DNA of 22,111 nucleotides from a virus. The notes under the pieces were generated by a model. The model saw nothing but the letters and a program-made list of their open reading frames with translations, made no database searches and had not been told where the DNA came from. Shown here piece after piece: positions 6,601-14,391 of this stretch (within the stretch, counting starts at the first letter, position 1; each line of letters begins with the position of its first letter). Location of the stretch: positions 1-22,111 of IMG/VR virus record IMGVR_UViG_3300033143_001259; one strand, written 5' to 3'. Both the position numbers and the translations under genes were made by a program.

Positions 6601-8273
6601 AAGGATTATTTTCAGATATTCTAAAAAGTGAAGCGGATGCATGGGATAACTTCATGGATAGAATCAAAGATTCTTGGACAGACATGCTAGCTGATATGGC
6701 ATATGAAGCCTTACTTTCTTCAATTACTATAGGCTTAAATGCCACAGGTGGTGGAAGTGTTGGTGGAGGCAGTATAGCTTCTACACAGACTGGAATTGGA
6801 ACAATAACAGCAGCACCAGGAACAATAAGTGCAGCCACAAATGGAATTATATCAGAAAAAACACTTACAAATTCATTAATTAAAGCTATTAATGCTAATG
6901 GAACTACTAGCATGTTTTCTAGCGGAAATGCATTTTCTATGAATGAATTGAGCAATGTCTTTAGCGGAACACCAACATACACAAGCCCAGTTGGCCCAAC
7001 AACAGGTACTTATGGTTTTTCAAATGCAGCAAATGCTGGAGCTGCTGGATTAACTGGTGGATATGTTGCAGGTCAAATTGGTGGTTGGGATGGTGTTGCG
7101 GCAGGTAGTCTAGTTGGAGTTGGAACAGTAGCCGCATCAGGCGCTTTGTTTGGAGCTGCGGGAACCGCTGGCGCTTTAGGTGGAGGCACTATGATGGGAG
7201 GAGCAGGAGCAGCCTTAGCAGCTATGGGGCCAGTTGGCTGGGCTGCATTAGCAGTTGGAATAATATTGAGTAGTGGTGTGTTGAACGGAGATAGTGATTA
7301 TACTCCTGATTTAAATATAGGTGGATTCATGGGAGGAGATGGATCAGGAACATATATAAATTCTATGGGTTCTGAGGGGAATGGAACTTACGATCCAGTA
7401 TTTGGATATAAAGGAACATTTGGAACTATAGGTGTTGGAACACAACATGACGCTTTTGATAGTGAAGAAGCTGCAATGAATTTTGTAAATGCAATAACTT
7501 CTGAATTTGCTATGATGGATACATCTATATCAGATGCACTTGGAAAGAAAATTACTGCATCAGTTGTTGAGTCTATTGGTAATATACAACTACCTGAGTT
7601 AAAGGGGGAAGAGAGTGAAGATTGGACTGCAACATTAGAAAATCAATATAGAATTATATTTGGCACAGTAATGAACAAAGCTGCTGAATTAACTGGTAAT
7701 GAAGATTGGAATATTTGGTCATCTCTTGAAGGTGATATGAAATCTATAGTGTATGTTACAACTCAATATGTTGAATCAACAGGTGAGTTGCGTAAGCTAT
7801 ATGAAGAAATGATTGATGTGAATGATAGAAATGCTAATATAATAGCAAAACAGATGGGTAATTGGGATGCAGTAAATAGTGTAATGGAAATGCTAGGAGT
7901 TAGTTTGTATAGCATATCAGTGCATGGAGTAGAAGCTGCAAACTCATTAGTTGAAGCTGCTGGCGGATTAATTAATTTAGCAAATCTAACAGGATATTTC
8001 TTTGAAACATTTTACACAGCACAAGAGCAGGGTGCATATCATACTAAATTATATGCAGATACTATTAAAGATTTAAATGAGAAATATGATACTCATATAA
8101 GTACAGCAACATCTGGTTACAGATATTGGACTGAAGCCATACTTAATAATAAAGATGCCAGTGCTGACTTGGTTGTGGAGTTATTAGCACTTGGTCCAGT
8201 AGTTACTCAAGTAATACAGGCTGAGCAAGCTGCAAATGTTTGGTATAGTTGGAGATGCCGCAAGCTACACTGA
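3636..8273 (+). CDS. Tape measure protein, N-terminal 1545 residues
   Basis: The tape measure sets tail length and is ejected through the tube at infection. Residues 1-240 are mostly helical and Lys/Ser/Asn-rich. Residues about 290-420 match the tape measure N-terminal domain (TIGR02675-like), with LVRSARAAGTSTMELNSALIQLSQSFSAGRLMGDEYRSISENLP as the key block. Hydrophobic stretches at about 505-590 (AAAMAIAFGVKAAAALW..., FVTLIGGLPGVLALAAYG) and 1145-1220 (Gly/Ala-rich) are potential membrane segments, typical of siphophage tape measures. Coiled-coil-prone Glu/Lys-rich helices fill about 690-1010. AGGA lies 7 bases before ATG 3636. The last residues (WYSWRCRKLH) look out of frame, and the coding pattern continues in the +1 frame (next entry). 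Confidence 0.85.
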   Translation: MAVSIGAKIEISASEANRELQILLDRLTRTDSTTLRLVGAIEKLETEQKRLAKNTREVATEDMKVSSAKKIRISDSKKLSQAFTDETAKIRSHVDMLGKESKALNNLHSEAIRMNKDFDSAKVKADALSSAMNKLSNSTMSYSNSVKSAKTSSNTLKKSFEGQSKIAGGIGGAFSNMALAVGVAMGSYTASTKMAGKESQTLNNTTKELSSNTEKLSSGNRRLAKNTQGAAKSMDLLNEASSAVSHIWRIVLGYYMAKQMADIALAFEHTAENVELLGKKMAHFTNEANSLDTIVSKSIEIGYSIQDLGKIVTRFSITTKGMYNTEEMTKWAETLVRSARAAGTSTMELNSALIQLSQSFSAGRLMGDEYRSISENLPMLKQALEQVFEGTEDAGVGLKKLSSQGKITTEVLIQAFDILGVTIQDIPGTINTIDAALSRFNSSWQIFTKEVNDGSTSLKDFINIMAGILTHISENQAAIDGLSRTSKKLSKETKEYADIIRSVIDVLKDLISLVPSIKTFAAAMAIAFGVKAAAALWTWAKAATAAGLAMTTFSILAPIGVMIGKFVTLIGGLPGVLALAAYGLFDLHQGFVENREAARELSREVQTLTYSYASLLEIYDNIDAEEEARTLIALTQGKVRLQAILNEKIATENLLRAKVAIGEMQNESFDWKASSAEMQNLLSQLRELQAHIDAITDKTPLNLVGEDETDKIIRLNKELHTMFEDLDKDFKAFNEMNSKLKRAMEIAFEIDLPDDELSIILNKITKEYIEAIKATKTLTAEQRLLKKFTDDLVSGLDPYVKLIKQVNEQHNEGNISLEKKNALLAIYEPKTKKAIAAAKALADVEKIRLELFKKFHPELNKYLEEVIDITKAYQQQMITLDEMNEKIARQKEIMDASEICKTAQKEATCIEDMRASYDAVYSATRDFEQAQRELEIAVTHGGMSQELATKKLQELRKEIVQAQADAGDLGSKFRLMWGEFAEGIDENVKGLFSDILKSEADAWDNFMDRIKDSWTDMLADMAYEALLSSITIGLNATGGGSVGGGSIASTQTGIGTITAAPGTISAATNGIISEKTLTNSLIKAINANGTTSMFSSGNAFSMNELSNVFSGTPTYTSPVGPTTGTYGFSNAANAGAAGLTGGYVAGQIGGWDGVAAGSLVGVGTVAASGALFGAAGTAGALGGGTMMGGAGAALAAMGPVGWAALAVGIILSSGVLNGDSDYTPDLNIGGFMGGDGSGTYINSMGSEGNGTYDPVFGYKGTFGTIGVGTQHDAFDSEEAAMNFVNAITSEFAMMDTSISDALGKKITASVVESIGNIQLPELKGEESEDWTATLENQYRIIFGTVMNKAAELTGNEDWNIWSSLEGDMKSIVYVTTQYVESTGELRKLYEEMIDVNDRNANIIAKQMGNWDAVNSVMEMLGVSLYSISVHGVEAANSLVEAAGGLINLANLTGYFFETFYTAQEQGAYHTKLYADTIKDLNEKYDTHISTATSGYRYWTEAILNNKDASADLVVELLALGPVVTQVIQAEQAANVWYSWRCRKLH

Positions 8274-9447
8274 AGAAGGATTAAAAGGTTTTCTTGAATA
8301 TTTGAGTACTTTAGATTTAGTTGGTGACGCGGCTACACTTGCAGCAGAAAAAGCTGGCAATCTATCATCTAGTTTTTATACACTACAAGATGTCACTAGT
8401 GGAATTGATAAAGATTTACAAAAAGCTATTGATACTACTGATGATTTATTTGAATCACTAATTATGTTAGGAATGACAGATATAGAGAAATCAACATATG
8501 ACTTAGATAAATTTTTTAAGAAAGTTGATAGTTTTGGATTTAGCTTAACTCCTGAAGATTTAGGTGTTGCTGGGTTTGAGTTAGCACTTTTTGAAGAAGG
8601 ACACATATCATTAGCACAAATGGGACTAGATATTAAAGATTTAGGATTCACATCTGACATGACATCTAATGAGATAATAGAATTTACACAATCATTAAGA
8701 GATGCTGGTATTAATTTAGATGATTCAATTGGATCTATTTATGATTTTGCAAATGCCGTGTTACAAACAGAGAATGATTTACGTAGTGCATCAGATGTAA
8801 TTATTGATTCTGTGTATAATTTGATAGATTCGTTTGTTGATGCATCTAATACAATAAATGGAATTATATCTTCCAGTACAGAAAGTTGGCTATTAGATAC
8901 GTACACAGATGATCAAAAATATAATTATCATAGAGACTCTGCTAATGCTAATTATGAATTAATAAAAACTTCACTAGACCCAGCTGAAATAACTAGTTTG
9001 GTTGGAAGTATTGTTGATTCTGGTAATATCCTTTGGGGATTGCTAGATGACACTGGTAAGTCTATAAACCTACAAGGTTTCATTGATTATGTTGAAAACG
9101 TACAAGACTTAGCTGATGAAAGAATAGAAGCGATTATAGGAGATCTTGAGACAGGAGTTCAAGGTATTGTTGATGATCTTGGTTTAGATGAACTTAGCTC
9201 TGATTTAGATTCTAATTTTGGTGTACAAGATCCTCCTGATCCAATTGATGAAATCGATTTCAAAGTAATAGAATTGGCATCAGCAGACCAAAAAGTAGCA
9301 GCTGAAACTATGAAAATTGCATCAAATGCAATAAAGAAAGCAGCTGATACAATTAACGTAGCAGCAAATACAAGTTTGGTTGCGGCAAGAACAGAGAAGC
9401 AAGTGTCTGTTAGTGTTAATATAGAGCGTGATGAGGTAGGATATTAA
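8236..9447 (+). CDS. Tape measure protein, C-terminal 403 residues in the +1 frame
   Basis: This frame takes up the tape measure coding pattern where the previous one ends. The part in common is 8236-8273, and the frame is open only from 8215. The sequence GIVGDAASYTEEGLKGFLEYLSTLD continues naturally from QVIQAEQAAN of the upstream piece, and the composition (Asp/Leu/Ile/Ser-rich helices, many Asn-Asp turns) is the same. The final 60 residues (VIELASADQKVAAETMKIASNAIKKAAD...) form an amphipathic helix typical of tape measure C-termini. ATG 8236 has no Shine-Dalgarno site, so a separate start is doubtful. An extra base in AAATGTTTGG (8234-8243), or a genuine +1 frameshift, explains it better. 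It ends at TAA 9445-9447, overlapping the next ATG. Confidence 0.7.
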   Translation: MFGIVGDAASYTEEGLKGFLEYLSTLDLVGDAATLAAEKAGNLSSSFYTLQDVTSGIDKDLQKAIDTTDDLFESLIMLGMTDIEKSTYDLDKFFKKVDSFGFSLTPEDLGVAGFELALFEEGHISLAQMGLDIKDLGFTSDMTSNEIIEFTQSLRDAGINLDDSIGSIYDFANAVLQTENDLRSASDVIIDSVYNLIDSFVDASNTINGIISSSTESWLLDTYTDDQKYNYHRDSANANYELIKTSLDPAEITSLVGSIVDSGNILWGLLDDTGKSINLQGFIDYVENVQDLADERIEAIIGDLETGVQGIVDDLGLDELSSDLDSNFGVQDPPDPIDEIDFKVIELASADQKVAAETMKIASNAIKKAADTINVAANTSLVAARTEKQVSVSVNIERDEVGY

Positions 9448-9959
9448 TGAAAACTTTGACAGCACATAATTCTACAGAAACAGAAAAGCAAATAACAGAA
9501 CCATTTTATTTAGTATTTATGAATTTTGACACTCCTGTTTATTTGTGTAGCTTAAAAACTATAACAGTAAATAGCATACTTTGGTCTGGGTCAAGAAATA
9601 TTAGTGTATCTTCAATAAATACAAACTCATCAGGAAACCAAACTGGATCAATTCAATTATCAGATGTAGATGATTTAATATCTGGATTGATTTTAACTGA
9701 AGGCTGTGCTGAGAAGATATTAAAAATATACAAAGGGTATGGTGATCCTTCTGATGCTGATATAGTTATAGAATTTGATGGATATATGGACAGTGCAACA
9801 ATAAGTGATGTAACTGTTTCTATAAATTTATTGAGTAAAAATTCAACTAGATTTGGCCCAGGAATAACAATTGGTAAGCCATATTTTAATTATCTACCAC
9901 CACCAGGCACAATAATACAGTCTGGTAACACAACGATAACATTAGAGAGTGCAAACTAA
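9447..9959 (+). CDS. Minor tail protein downstream of the tape measure (DUF2163-like or distal-tail-like)
   Basis: A 170-residue beta-rich protein of probable tail-tip function. The segment PFYLVFMNFDTPVYLCSLKTITVNSILWSG resembles the opening of tip/hub proteins, in which a strand pair is followed by 'W-x-G' and then a mid-section with D-V-D-D-L-I. The end GKPYFNYLPPPGTIIQSGNTTITLESA has a pattern seen at the end of several phage minor tail proteins ('f-n-h-l-P-P-P-G-t-x-I-x-x-g'). Its position directly after the tape measure is where the distal tail protein or lambda gpM/gpL-like proteins lie. AGGTAGGA lies 5 bases upstream of ATG 9447, which overlaps the previous stop. The family name is tentative. 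Confidence 0.5.
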   Translation: MKTLTAHNSTETEKQITEPFYLVFMNFDTPVYLCSLKTITVNSILWSGSRNISVSSINTNSSGNQTGSIQLSDVDDLISGLILTEGCAEKILKIYKGYGDPSDADIVIEFDGYMDSATISDVTVSINLLSKNSTRFGPGITIGKPYFNYLPPPGTIIQSGNTTITLESAN

Positions 9960-10294
9960 TGGCTACATATCCAGTTCTAAAACAATCATATTCATCAACA
10001 AGAAGCGCAATTTCGAATGTTAAAATAGAAATTGCCGCTGATGGAACACAAAGAGGACAGAATAATTATAGTAAAACAGTTTATAATTTTAATATAATGC
10101 ATCCATATTTAACTGATGATGAGCAAACTAGCATCCAAAGCTTTTATGATGCTAATAGTGATATTCCATTCACATTCAATTATGCAAAAGATTTAGAAAA
10201 TTATACGTTGATTTTTACACAAGAGCCAGATTTTAATAAAGTTACATATAATAGATGGGATGTAACAATGAAGGCTATAGGATCAATAGCATGA
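9959..10294 (+). CDS. Small minor tail (tip) protein
   Basis: A 111-residue protein. It begins MATYPVLKQSYSSTRSAISNVKIEIAADGTQRGQNNY and contains the block FNIMHPYLTDDEQTSIQSFYDANSDIPFTFNY, then a final strand WDVTMKAIG. The pattern 'h-x-x-L-t-x-x-e-x-x-x-i-x-x-F-y-x-x-n-x-x-x-x-F-x-f' is typical of small tail-tip proteins in the gpM / DUF2460-like functional niche, which have an N-terminal Y-P-x-L and a short beta sandwich. Position between the tape measure and a J-like protein supports the role. ATG 9959 overlaps the previous stop (TAATG). The end overlaps the J-like start by four bases (ATGA), so the three genes are likely translated in series. Confidence 0.55.
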   Translation: MATYPVLKQSYSSTRSAISNVKIEIAADGTQRGQNNYSKTVYNFNIMHPYLTDDEQTSIQSFYDANSDIPFTFNYAKDLENYTLIFTQEPDFNKVTYNRWDVTMKAIGSIA

Positions 10295-12951
10295 TACCAG
10301 TAGGTTTACAGAATATACTTGATAGGGTAGCTTATAATGCTACTTATAATGCGTCAGTTAGTAGTGCAGAAACTAACGGTTTGCAATATCCTGATTATAT
10401 TCCACCAGTTCCTCAAACGACTATTAACACAGCCACAACCACTAGGCCATCAAGACAAACAGTAAATAGTGTTGCTACTAGTTCTGCTGAGCGCCAAATG
10501 ATGGTTGCTGCTGACAGAGCAGTGATACCATTAATATATGGAAGGCAAAGAGTTGGTGCAAAAATTGCAGTAGTTAAGCTTCATGAAGACTACTTGTATA
10601 TATTAGCTGTTTTTGCATTAGGTGAGTGCAATGCCATTGAAAGCATATTGTTTGAAGGTGAGGAAAATACTGATTATATTGTTTCTGAATATTTAGGAAC
10701 TACTACCCAAACAGCAGATACAACACTAGCAGGAATAATATCTGGATATACAGATGATTTAGTTATTAATTATAATGGACAAGATATAGGTACATGCTAT
10801 GCTGTACTAAAAGTTCCTGTTGATGATTTTCCTAATAAAATTGAAGCCATAATACAAGGCCAAAGTAATATTTATGACCCTCGCACTACAACATCATATT
10901 ATAGCACAAATCCAGCATTGTGTTTAGCTGATTTTAAAAGCAATGATATTTATGGGCAAGGATTAACACCAGACTGGGATAGTATAGAATTAGTAGCGGA
11001 TGATAATGATGAGTTAGTTGGAGTTGATAAAAGGCGTGAAATTAATATAGCTATTGATAAGATGTCGGATATATCTAATCATATTGAAGCAATGCGTGTA
11101 TATGCTGGATGTTTTATTTTACAAGAAGATACTTTTAAATTAGTTTCAGATAGACCAGCTACTGTAACAAGAAATCTAACAAATACAGATATAGTAGATG
11201 GTAGCTTAATAATTAAAAAAAGCGGAACTGCAAAGCTACCAACTGTTATGACAGTGGTATACACTGATATTACAGCAGAGCCTTGGAAAGATGCAGAAGC
11301 AAAAACAGAGCTATTAGGACTAACAGAGCGTAGAGAGTCTATTATAAAGCTACAGGGGATAACAACATACAATCAAGCAATGCGAGAAGCAATAGAGCGA
11401 CTAAATGCACTAAATCTTTCAGACTTAGTTGTTGAATTTACTAGTTTTGATGAATCATTAGCAGATCAAGTTGGTGATGTTATTACAATAACACATCATA
11501 AAGGATTAACTTCAAAGAAATTACGAATACTTAGCGTCAATCAAGAATCTATTGGTAGGTATAAAATACTATCAGCTGAGTATGATGAGGCTGTGTATAG
11601 TGATAATTTAGAGACTGAACCAACTTATCCAGATACAACATTGCCAAGTCCTAATGCTCCTATTCCTGTAACCAATCTTCAAGCATCAGAAGAATTGTTC
11701 CAACAAGGCACTGGTGTTTATGCGTCAAGAATAAGAATAACATGGGACGCTCCTGATTATCCATATATACAATATTATAGAGTTATAGTTAAAGTTGGTG
11801 TTGATGTAGTATTTGAAGTAAATGCTATTAGTCCAGAAGCAGCAACTGGCGCGGTTCTTGATACACAATCAGATATTGATGGAATTATAGAATTAAAACA
11901 ACATGATATAGAAGTGTCTGTTTATTCAGGATTATCATATAGCTCAATAGAAACAACAAGCATAACTCCACAAGGAAAGTATTTACCACCAGGAGATGTG
12001 TCTACCTTATCTGGATTTGAAGCAGGTGGAACTGTGTACTTGCAATGGCCACAAGCTATAGATATTGATATTTGGAAGTATGAAGTTCGATATGGACTAG
12101 TAGGTACTACTTGGGAAACAGCTGATTTATTAGACAGAACTGACAGCCTAAGATTAACAACTGAAGAGATAGCGGCAGGTACTTGGAAATTCTTTGTTAA
12201 GGCACTTGATAGCGTTAGTAATTATTCAGAAAACGCAGCCACAAAAACCTTATCAGTTACTATAGACTCAGATGCTTTTTTAGTTGAAGAAAGACAATTT
12301 TCTAATCCTTCTTTAACTGATATGCATGAATATACTCCACAGCGAGGAGTAGATCCAATTTACGCAGTTAGTGAAAGTACGCAGAGTTGGGCCACGCTAT
12401 TTCCTAACGCTATGAGCACTTATGTGAACTCAGTCAACAGTTATCAGGCTTCTGTTACTAGTGAATATTTATCAGAGACTTGGGACGCTGGACTAGAACT
12501 ATCAGGTGACTGGGCGGCAGAAATTGATACATCTACTATCAGTGGAACAGTGGTTACTCAGATGGAGCTATCAACAGATGCATCGAGTTGGGATGCTTAT
12601 ACTAATCTTAGTGCTAAGGCAACAGCTCGCTATGCAAGGGTAAGAGTAGAGTCGAATACTGGGTTGTTTATTATTAATTGGCCTAGCGTATTGATTAGAA
12701 TCAACGCGATCCCAAAAGCTGAAAATGGTGAAACTATCAGTCTAAGCACTGGTGGGAAAGAGATTCAATTAGTAAACGATTACACGAAAGTCAAAGCAAT
12801 CACCGTAACGCCTGTTGGCACAACATCATTGACTAGCGTGATTAATGATATTGATTTAACTAGCACACCAAACACGTTTGATGTCTACATATTTAATTCT
12901 AGCGGAACAAGAGTAGCAAATAATTTTATCTGGAAATTTGAAGGAGTATAG
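10291..12951 (+). CDS. Lambda J-like tail tip / host-specificity protein with fibronectin-type domains
   Basis: An 886-residue tail tip protein. Residues about 65-110 (AERQMMVAADRAVIPLIYGRQRVGAKI... LYILAVFALGECNAIESILFEG) match the J family block 'P-l-x-v-i-Y-G-r-x-R-v-g-G... v-x-a-l-g-E-c-x-g-i'. Residues about 205-300 have LCLADFKSNDIYGQGLTPDWDS, matching the J 'tdp.yG.G' region. Two fibronectin-III-like repeats follow, at about 455-560 (ITWDAPDYPYIQYYRVIV) and 566-665 (VYLQWPQAIDIDIWKYEVRYG). The C-terminus (about 780-886) has EIQLVNDYTKVKAITVTPVG and a final FDVYIFNSSGTRVANNFIWKFEG, the small beta module seen at the end of J relatives, which may bind receptors. ATG 10291 has AGGA 8 bases upstream and the ATGA overlap, so it is preferred over ATG 10255. 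Confidence 0.8.
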   Translation: MIPVGLQNILDRVAYNATYNASVSSAETNGLQYPDYIPPVPQTTINTATTTRPSRQTVNSVATSSAERQMMVAADRAVIPLIYGRQRVGAKIAVVKLHEDYLYILAVFALGECNAIESILFEGEENTDYIVSEYLGTTTQTADTTLAGIISGYTDDLVINYNGQDIGTCYAVLKVPVDDFPNKIEAIIQGQSNIYDPRTTTSYYSTNPALCLADFKSNDIYGQGLTPDWDSIELVADDNDELVGVDKRREINIAIDKMSDISNHIEAMRVYAGCFILQEDTFKLVSDRPATVTRNLTNTDIVDGSLIIKKSGTAKLPTVMTVVYTDITAEPWKDAEAKTELLGLTERRESIIKLQGITTYNQAMREAIERLNALNLSDLVVEFTSFDESLADQVGDVITITHHKGLTSKKLRILSVNQESIGRYKILSAEYDEAVYSDNLETEPTYPDTTLPSPNAPIPVTNLQASEELFQQGTGVYASRIRITWDAPDYPYIQYYRVIVKVGVDVVFEVNAISPEAATGAVLDTQSDIDGIIELKQHDIEVSVYSGLSYSSIETTSITPQGKYLPPGDVSTLSGFEAGGTVYLQWPQAIDIDIWKYEVRYGLVGTTWETADLLDRTDSLRLTTEEIAAGTWKFFVKALDSVSNYSENAATKTLSVTIDSDAFLVEERQFSNPSLTDMHEYTPQRGVDPIYAVSESTQSWATLFPNAMSTYVNSVNSYQASVTSEYLSETWDAGLELSGDWAAEIDTSTISGTVVTQMELSTDASSWDAYTNLSAKATARYARVRVESNTGLFIINWPSVLIRINAIPKAENGETISLSTGGKEIQLVNDYTKVKAITVTPVGTTSLTSVINDIDLTSTPNTFDVYIFNSSGTRVANNFIWKFEGV

Positions 12952-12953
12952 GA

Positions 12954-13313
12954 ATGGCTTATAACCAATTTGATGATGCATTGCCAGTTAGCACAGCAAC
13001 AGGGCCACAAGTAATAACTGACATCAGAGACAATCAACAATCCATGAGAGATATGATTGTTATCGGTGGGATGCAGGGTTGGAATATGGCTGCAACAGGA
13101 GGTACAGCGGCAGAGCCTACACAATTACTCTACTCGAAAGGTGTTGAGCGATTGAAAGCGGCTTTGACATGGGCCACGTCAGGAGGTCAAGACGGCAATG
13201 TCACTCAAGCAATTTATTCATATAGCAGTAACAGTGGTGGAGCTTATGATGTAATTGGAACATTTCACGTCACATATGACACGAGTGGTAATGTTACAGC
13301 TACTTATTGGTAA
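12954..13313 (+). CDS. Small tail-tip-associated protein of unknown function
   Basis: A 119-residue protein three bases after the J-like gene, with GGAGTATAGGA upstream of ATG 12954. It begins MAYNQFDDALPVSTATGPQVITDIRDNQQSMRDMIVIGGMQGWNM, then alternates strands and turns (VERLKAALTWATSGGQDGNVTQAIYSYS) and closes with GTFHVTYDTSGNVTATYW. The 'N-F-D-x-x-x-P-x-x-x-x-x-x-x-x-x-x-x-x-R-x-N' start and the 'K-A-x-L-T-W-x-x-x-G-G-x-d-G-N-V-T-x-a' core occur together in small phage proteins found next to J-like genes. No function is known to me. Location and beta character suggest a tip or fibre component, possibly binding the J C-terminus. No catalytic motif or signal peptide is visible. Confidence 0.6.
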   Translation: MAYNQFDDALPVSTATGPQVITDIRDNQQSMRDMIVIGGMQGWNMAATGGTAAEPTQLLYSKGVERLKAALTWATSGGQDGNVTQAIYSYSSNSGGAYDVIGTFHVTYDTSGNVTATYW

Positions 13314-13330
13314 TATAAACTAGGAGATTT

Positions 13331-13876
13331 ATGATGGTAGATTATTTATTAGGAGTACCAGGAAAACTAAAAACTTTACTGGATAGATGGACTGCAACAA
13401 AAGCAGGCTATCTTGATACCACAGTATCAAGCAGGGCTAGTGCATCAGCATTAACAACTGTTGATACTGTTGTTGATGCTGTTTTGCAAGACACATCAGT
13501 TATGCAACCAAAAGTTACTGACATATTAATAGATACAGCAAGTATTCAACCAAATGCTGCTGCCATTTTACAAGATACAGCAAATATGCAACCAAGACTA
13601 GCTAGTATGTCTTTATATGGGACTACAGTTAGAAGAACTGTACAAGGTTCTGTTAGTATTTCTGGAAACTCCAGTACAACATATGATCTTACGATAGGTA
13701 CGGTAACAAATATAGCAAAATGTGTGGTGACTACATGTGCGTTCACAAATAGTTCTGGATATTCATGGCCAGCATCTGGTCTTGTTGTAAGTACAACGAA
13801 AGTTAGAGTATATGTACCGTCAAATACCGGTAGCACTGGTGTGTATTATGCCGTAACAGTAGTGGAGTTTTACTAA
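13331..13876 (+). CDS. Fibre-like protein with N-terminal 14-residue repeats and C-terminal beta domain
   Basis: Up to 181 residues. The N-terminal half (about 1-95) is helical and contains three consecutive 14-residue units, LQDTSVMQPKVTDI, LIDTASIQPNAAAI and LQDTANMQPRLASM (residues 52-93). A 14-residue period equals two heptads, suggesting a parallel (perhaps trimeric) coiled coil. The C-terminal half (about 98-181) is a beta domain with SVSISGNSSTTYDLTIGTV and VRVYVPSNTGSTGVYYAVTVVEFY. A shaft plus head like this is typical of small fibre or tip-decoration proteins. TAGGAGAT lies at 13321-13328. Of the two adjacent ATG codons (13331, 13334), the second has the better spacing, so the product may begin MVDYLLGVPG. 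Stop overlaps the next start (TAATG). Confidence 0.6.
   Translation: MMVDYLLGVPGKLKTLLDRWTATKAGYLDTTVSSRASASALTTVDTVVDAVLQDTSVMQPKVTDILIDTASIQPNAAAILQDTANMQPRLASMSLYGTTVRRTVQGSVSISGNSSTTYDLTIGTVTNIAKCVVTTCAFTNSSGYSWPASGLVVSTTKVRVYVPSNTGSTGVYYAVTVVEFY
13484..13609 (+). repeat. Three tandem 42-base units coding a 14-residue repeat
   Basis: Residues 52-93 of the fibre-like protein consist of three uninterrupted 14-residue units with the consensus L-[QI]-D-T-[SA]-x-[MI]-Q-P-[KNR]-x-x-x-[IM], i.e. 3 x 42 bases. The amino-acid match is stronger than the DNA match, so the repeat is old and kept by selection on the protein. Confidence 0.75.
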
Positions 13877-14325
13877 TGAATAATTATCATACTATAAATG
13901 AGCAAGGTTATATCATCGGTTCTTGTGGCAGTTCAGATGAAGAAGATTTAGATATAAGGACTGATCTACTAGAAGATGACGGAACTGATCGCAGAAATCA
14001 TATGTGGGATCTTATTGCTAAAATCTGGAAACCTGATGACCGTCCGCTACCAGATGAAATAAGACAAATTTCTAAAATAGACTTTATTGAATTATTCACT
14101 GATGCTGAGATGGAAAGTCTAATTGACTTTGCAAAGACCAACACGAAAGCAGCATTATTCTTAAATAAACTGGATGCTTATGATGTGATTAACCTTAATA
14201 ATGCAAAGTTACAGACATCCATTAATGCAATGGAGAATGTTGGGGTTCTATCAGCTGGCAGAGCGAGTGAGATTATTAACTCAACTTCTGATGTAATTAC
14301 TGTTATTCAGCCACCAAGAGTGTAA
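13876..14325 (+). CDS. Tail-fibre-assembly-like or tail-associated protein of unknown function
   Basis: A 149-residue acidic protein. The N-terminus (MNNYHTINEQGYIIG, acidic run EEDLDIRTDLLEDDG) is followed by a helical C-terminal half: ISKIDFIELFTDAEMESLIDFAKTNTKAALFLNKLDAYDVINLNNAKLQTSINAMENVGVLSAGRASEII. The second part matches a recurring phage pattern, 'i-s-x-x-x-F-l-x-l-F-T-x-x-E-x-x-x-i-x-x-a-A-x-x-n-x-x-v-x-x-f-l-x-k-l-x-a-x-x-x-i-n-L-d-x-p', found in genes near tail fibres. It may be a fibre chaperone or a virion part. I do not recognise a named family. ATG overlaps the preceding stop by one base. Confidence 0.5.
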   Translation: MNNYHTINEQGYIIGSCGSSDEEDLDIRTDLLEDDGTDRRNHMWDLIAKIWKPDDRPLPDEIRQISKIDFIELFTDAEMESLIDFAKTNTKAALFLNKLDAYDVINLNNAKLQTSINAMENVGVLSAGRASEIINSTSDVITVIQPPRV

Positions 14326-14330
14326 TGTAA

Positions 14331-14354
14331 ATGGATTCTTTAACAATAGAATCA
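14331..14354 (+). terminator. Short hairpin between two tail-fibre-associated genes
   Basis: GATTCT (14334-14339) pairs with AGAATC (14348-14353) across an eight-base loop, and flanking bases can extend the stem if one G is bulged. It lies in the 66-base gap after the stop at 14325. There is no clean T-run after it, so a weak terminator or an mRNA stability element are both possible. Confidence 0.3.
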
Positions 14355-14391
14355 TAATTACACTAGACATAATATATAAAGGAATTTTGAG

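Noticed and set aside
6521-6982. Minus-strand frame within the tape measure gene (also 4541-4831, 5792-6046, 6222-6422, 8376-8660)
   Set aside because: All lie inside the continuous plus-strand tape measure and have no binding site or recognisable motif.
10255-10290. Starting the J-like gene at ATG 10255
   Set aside because: It would overlap the previous gene by 40 bases with no binding site, whereas ATG 10291 has AGGA and the ATGA overlap.
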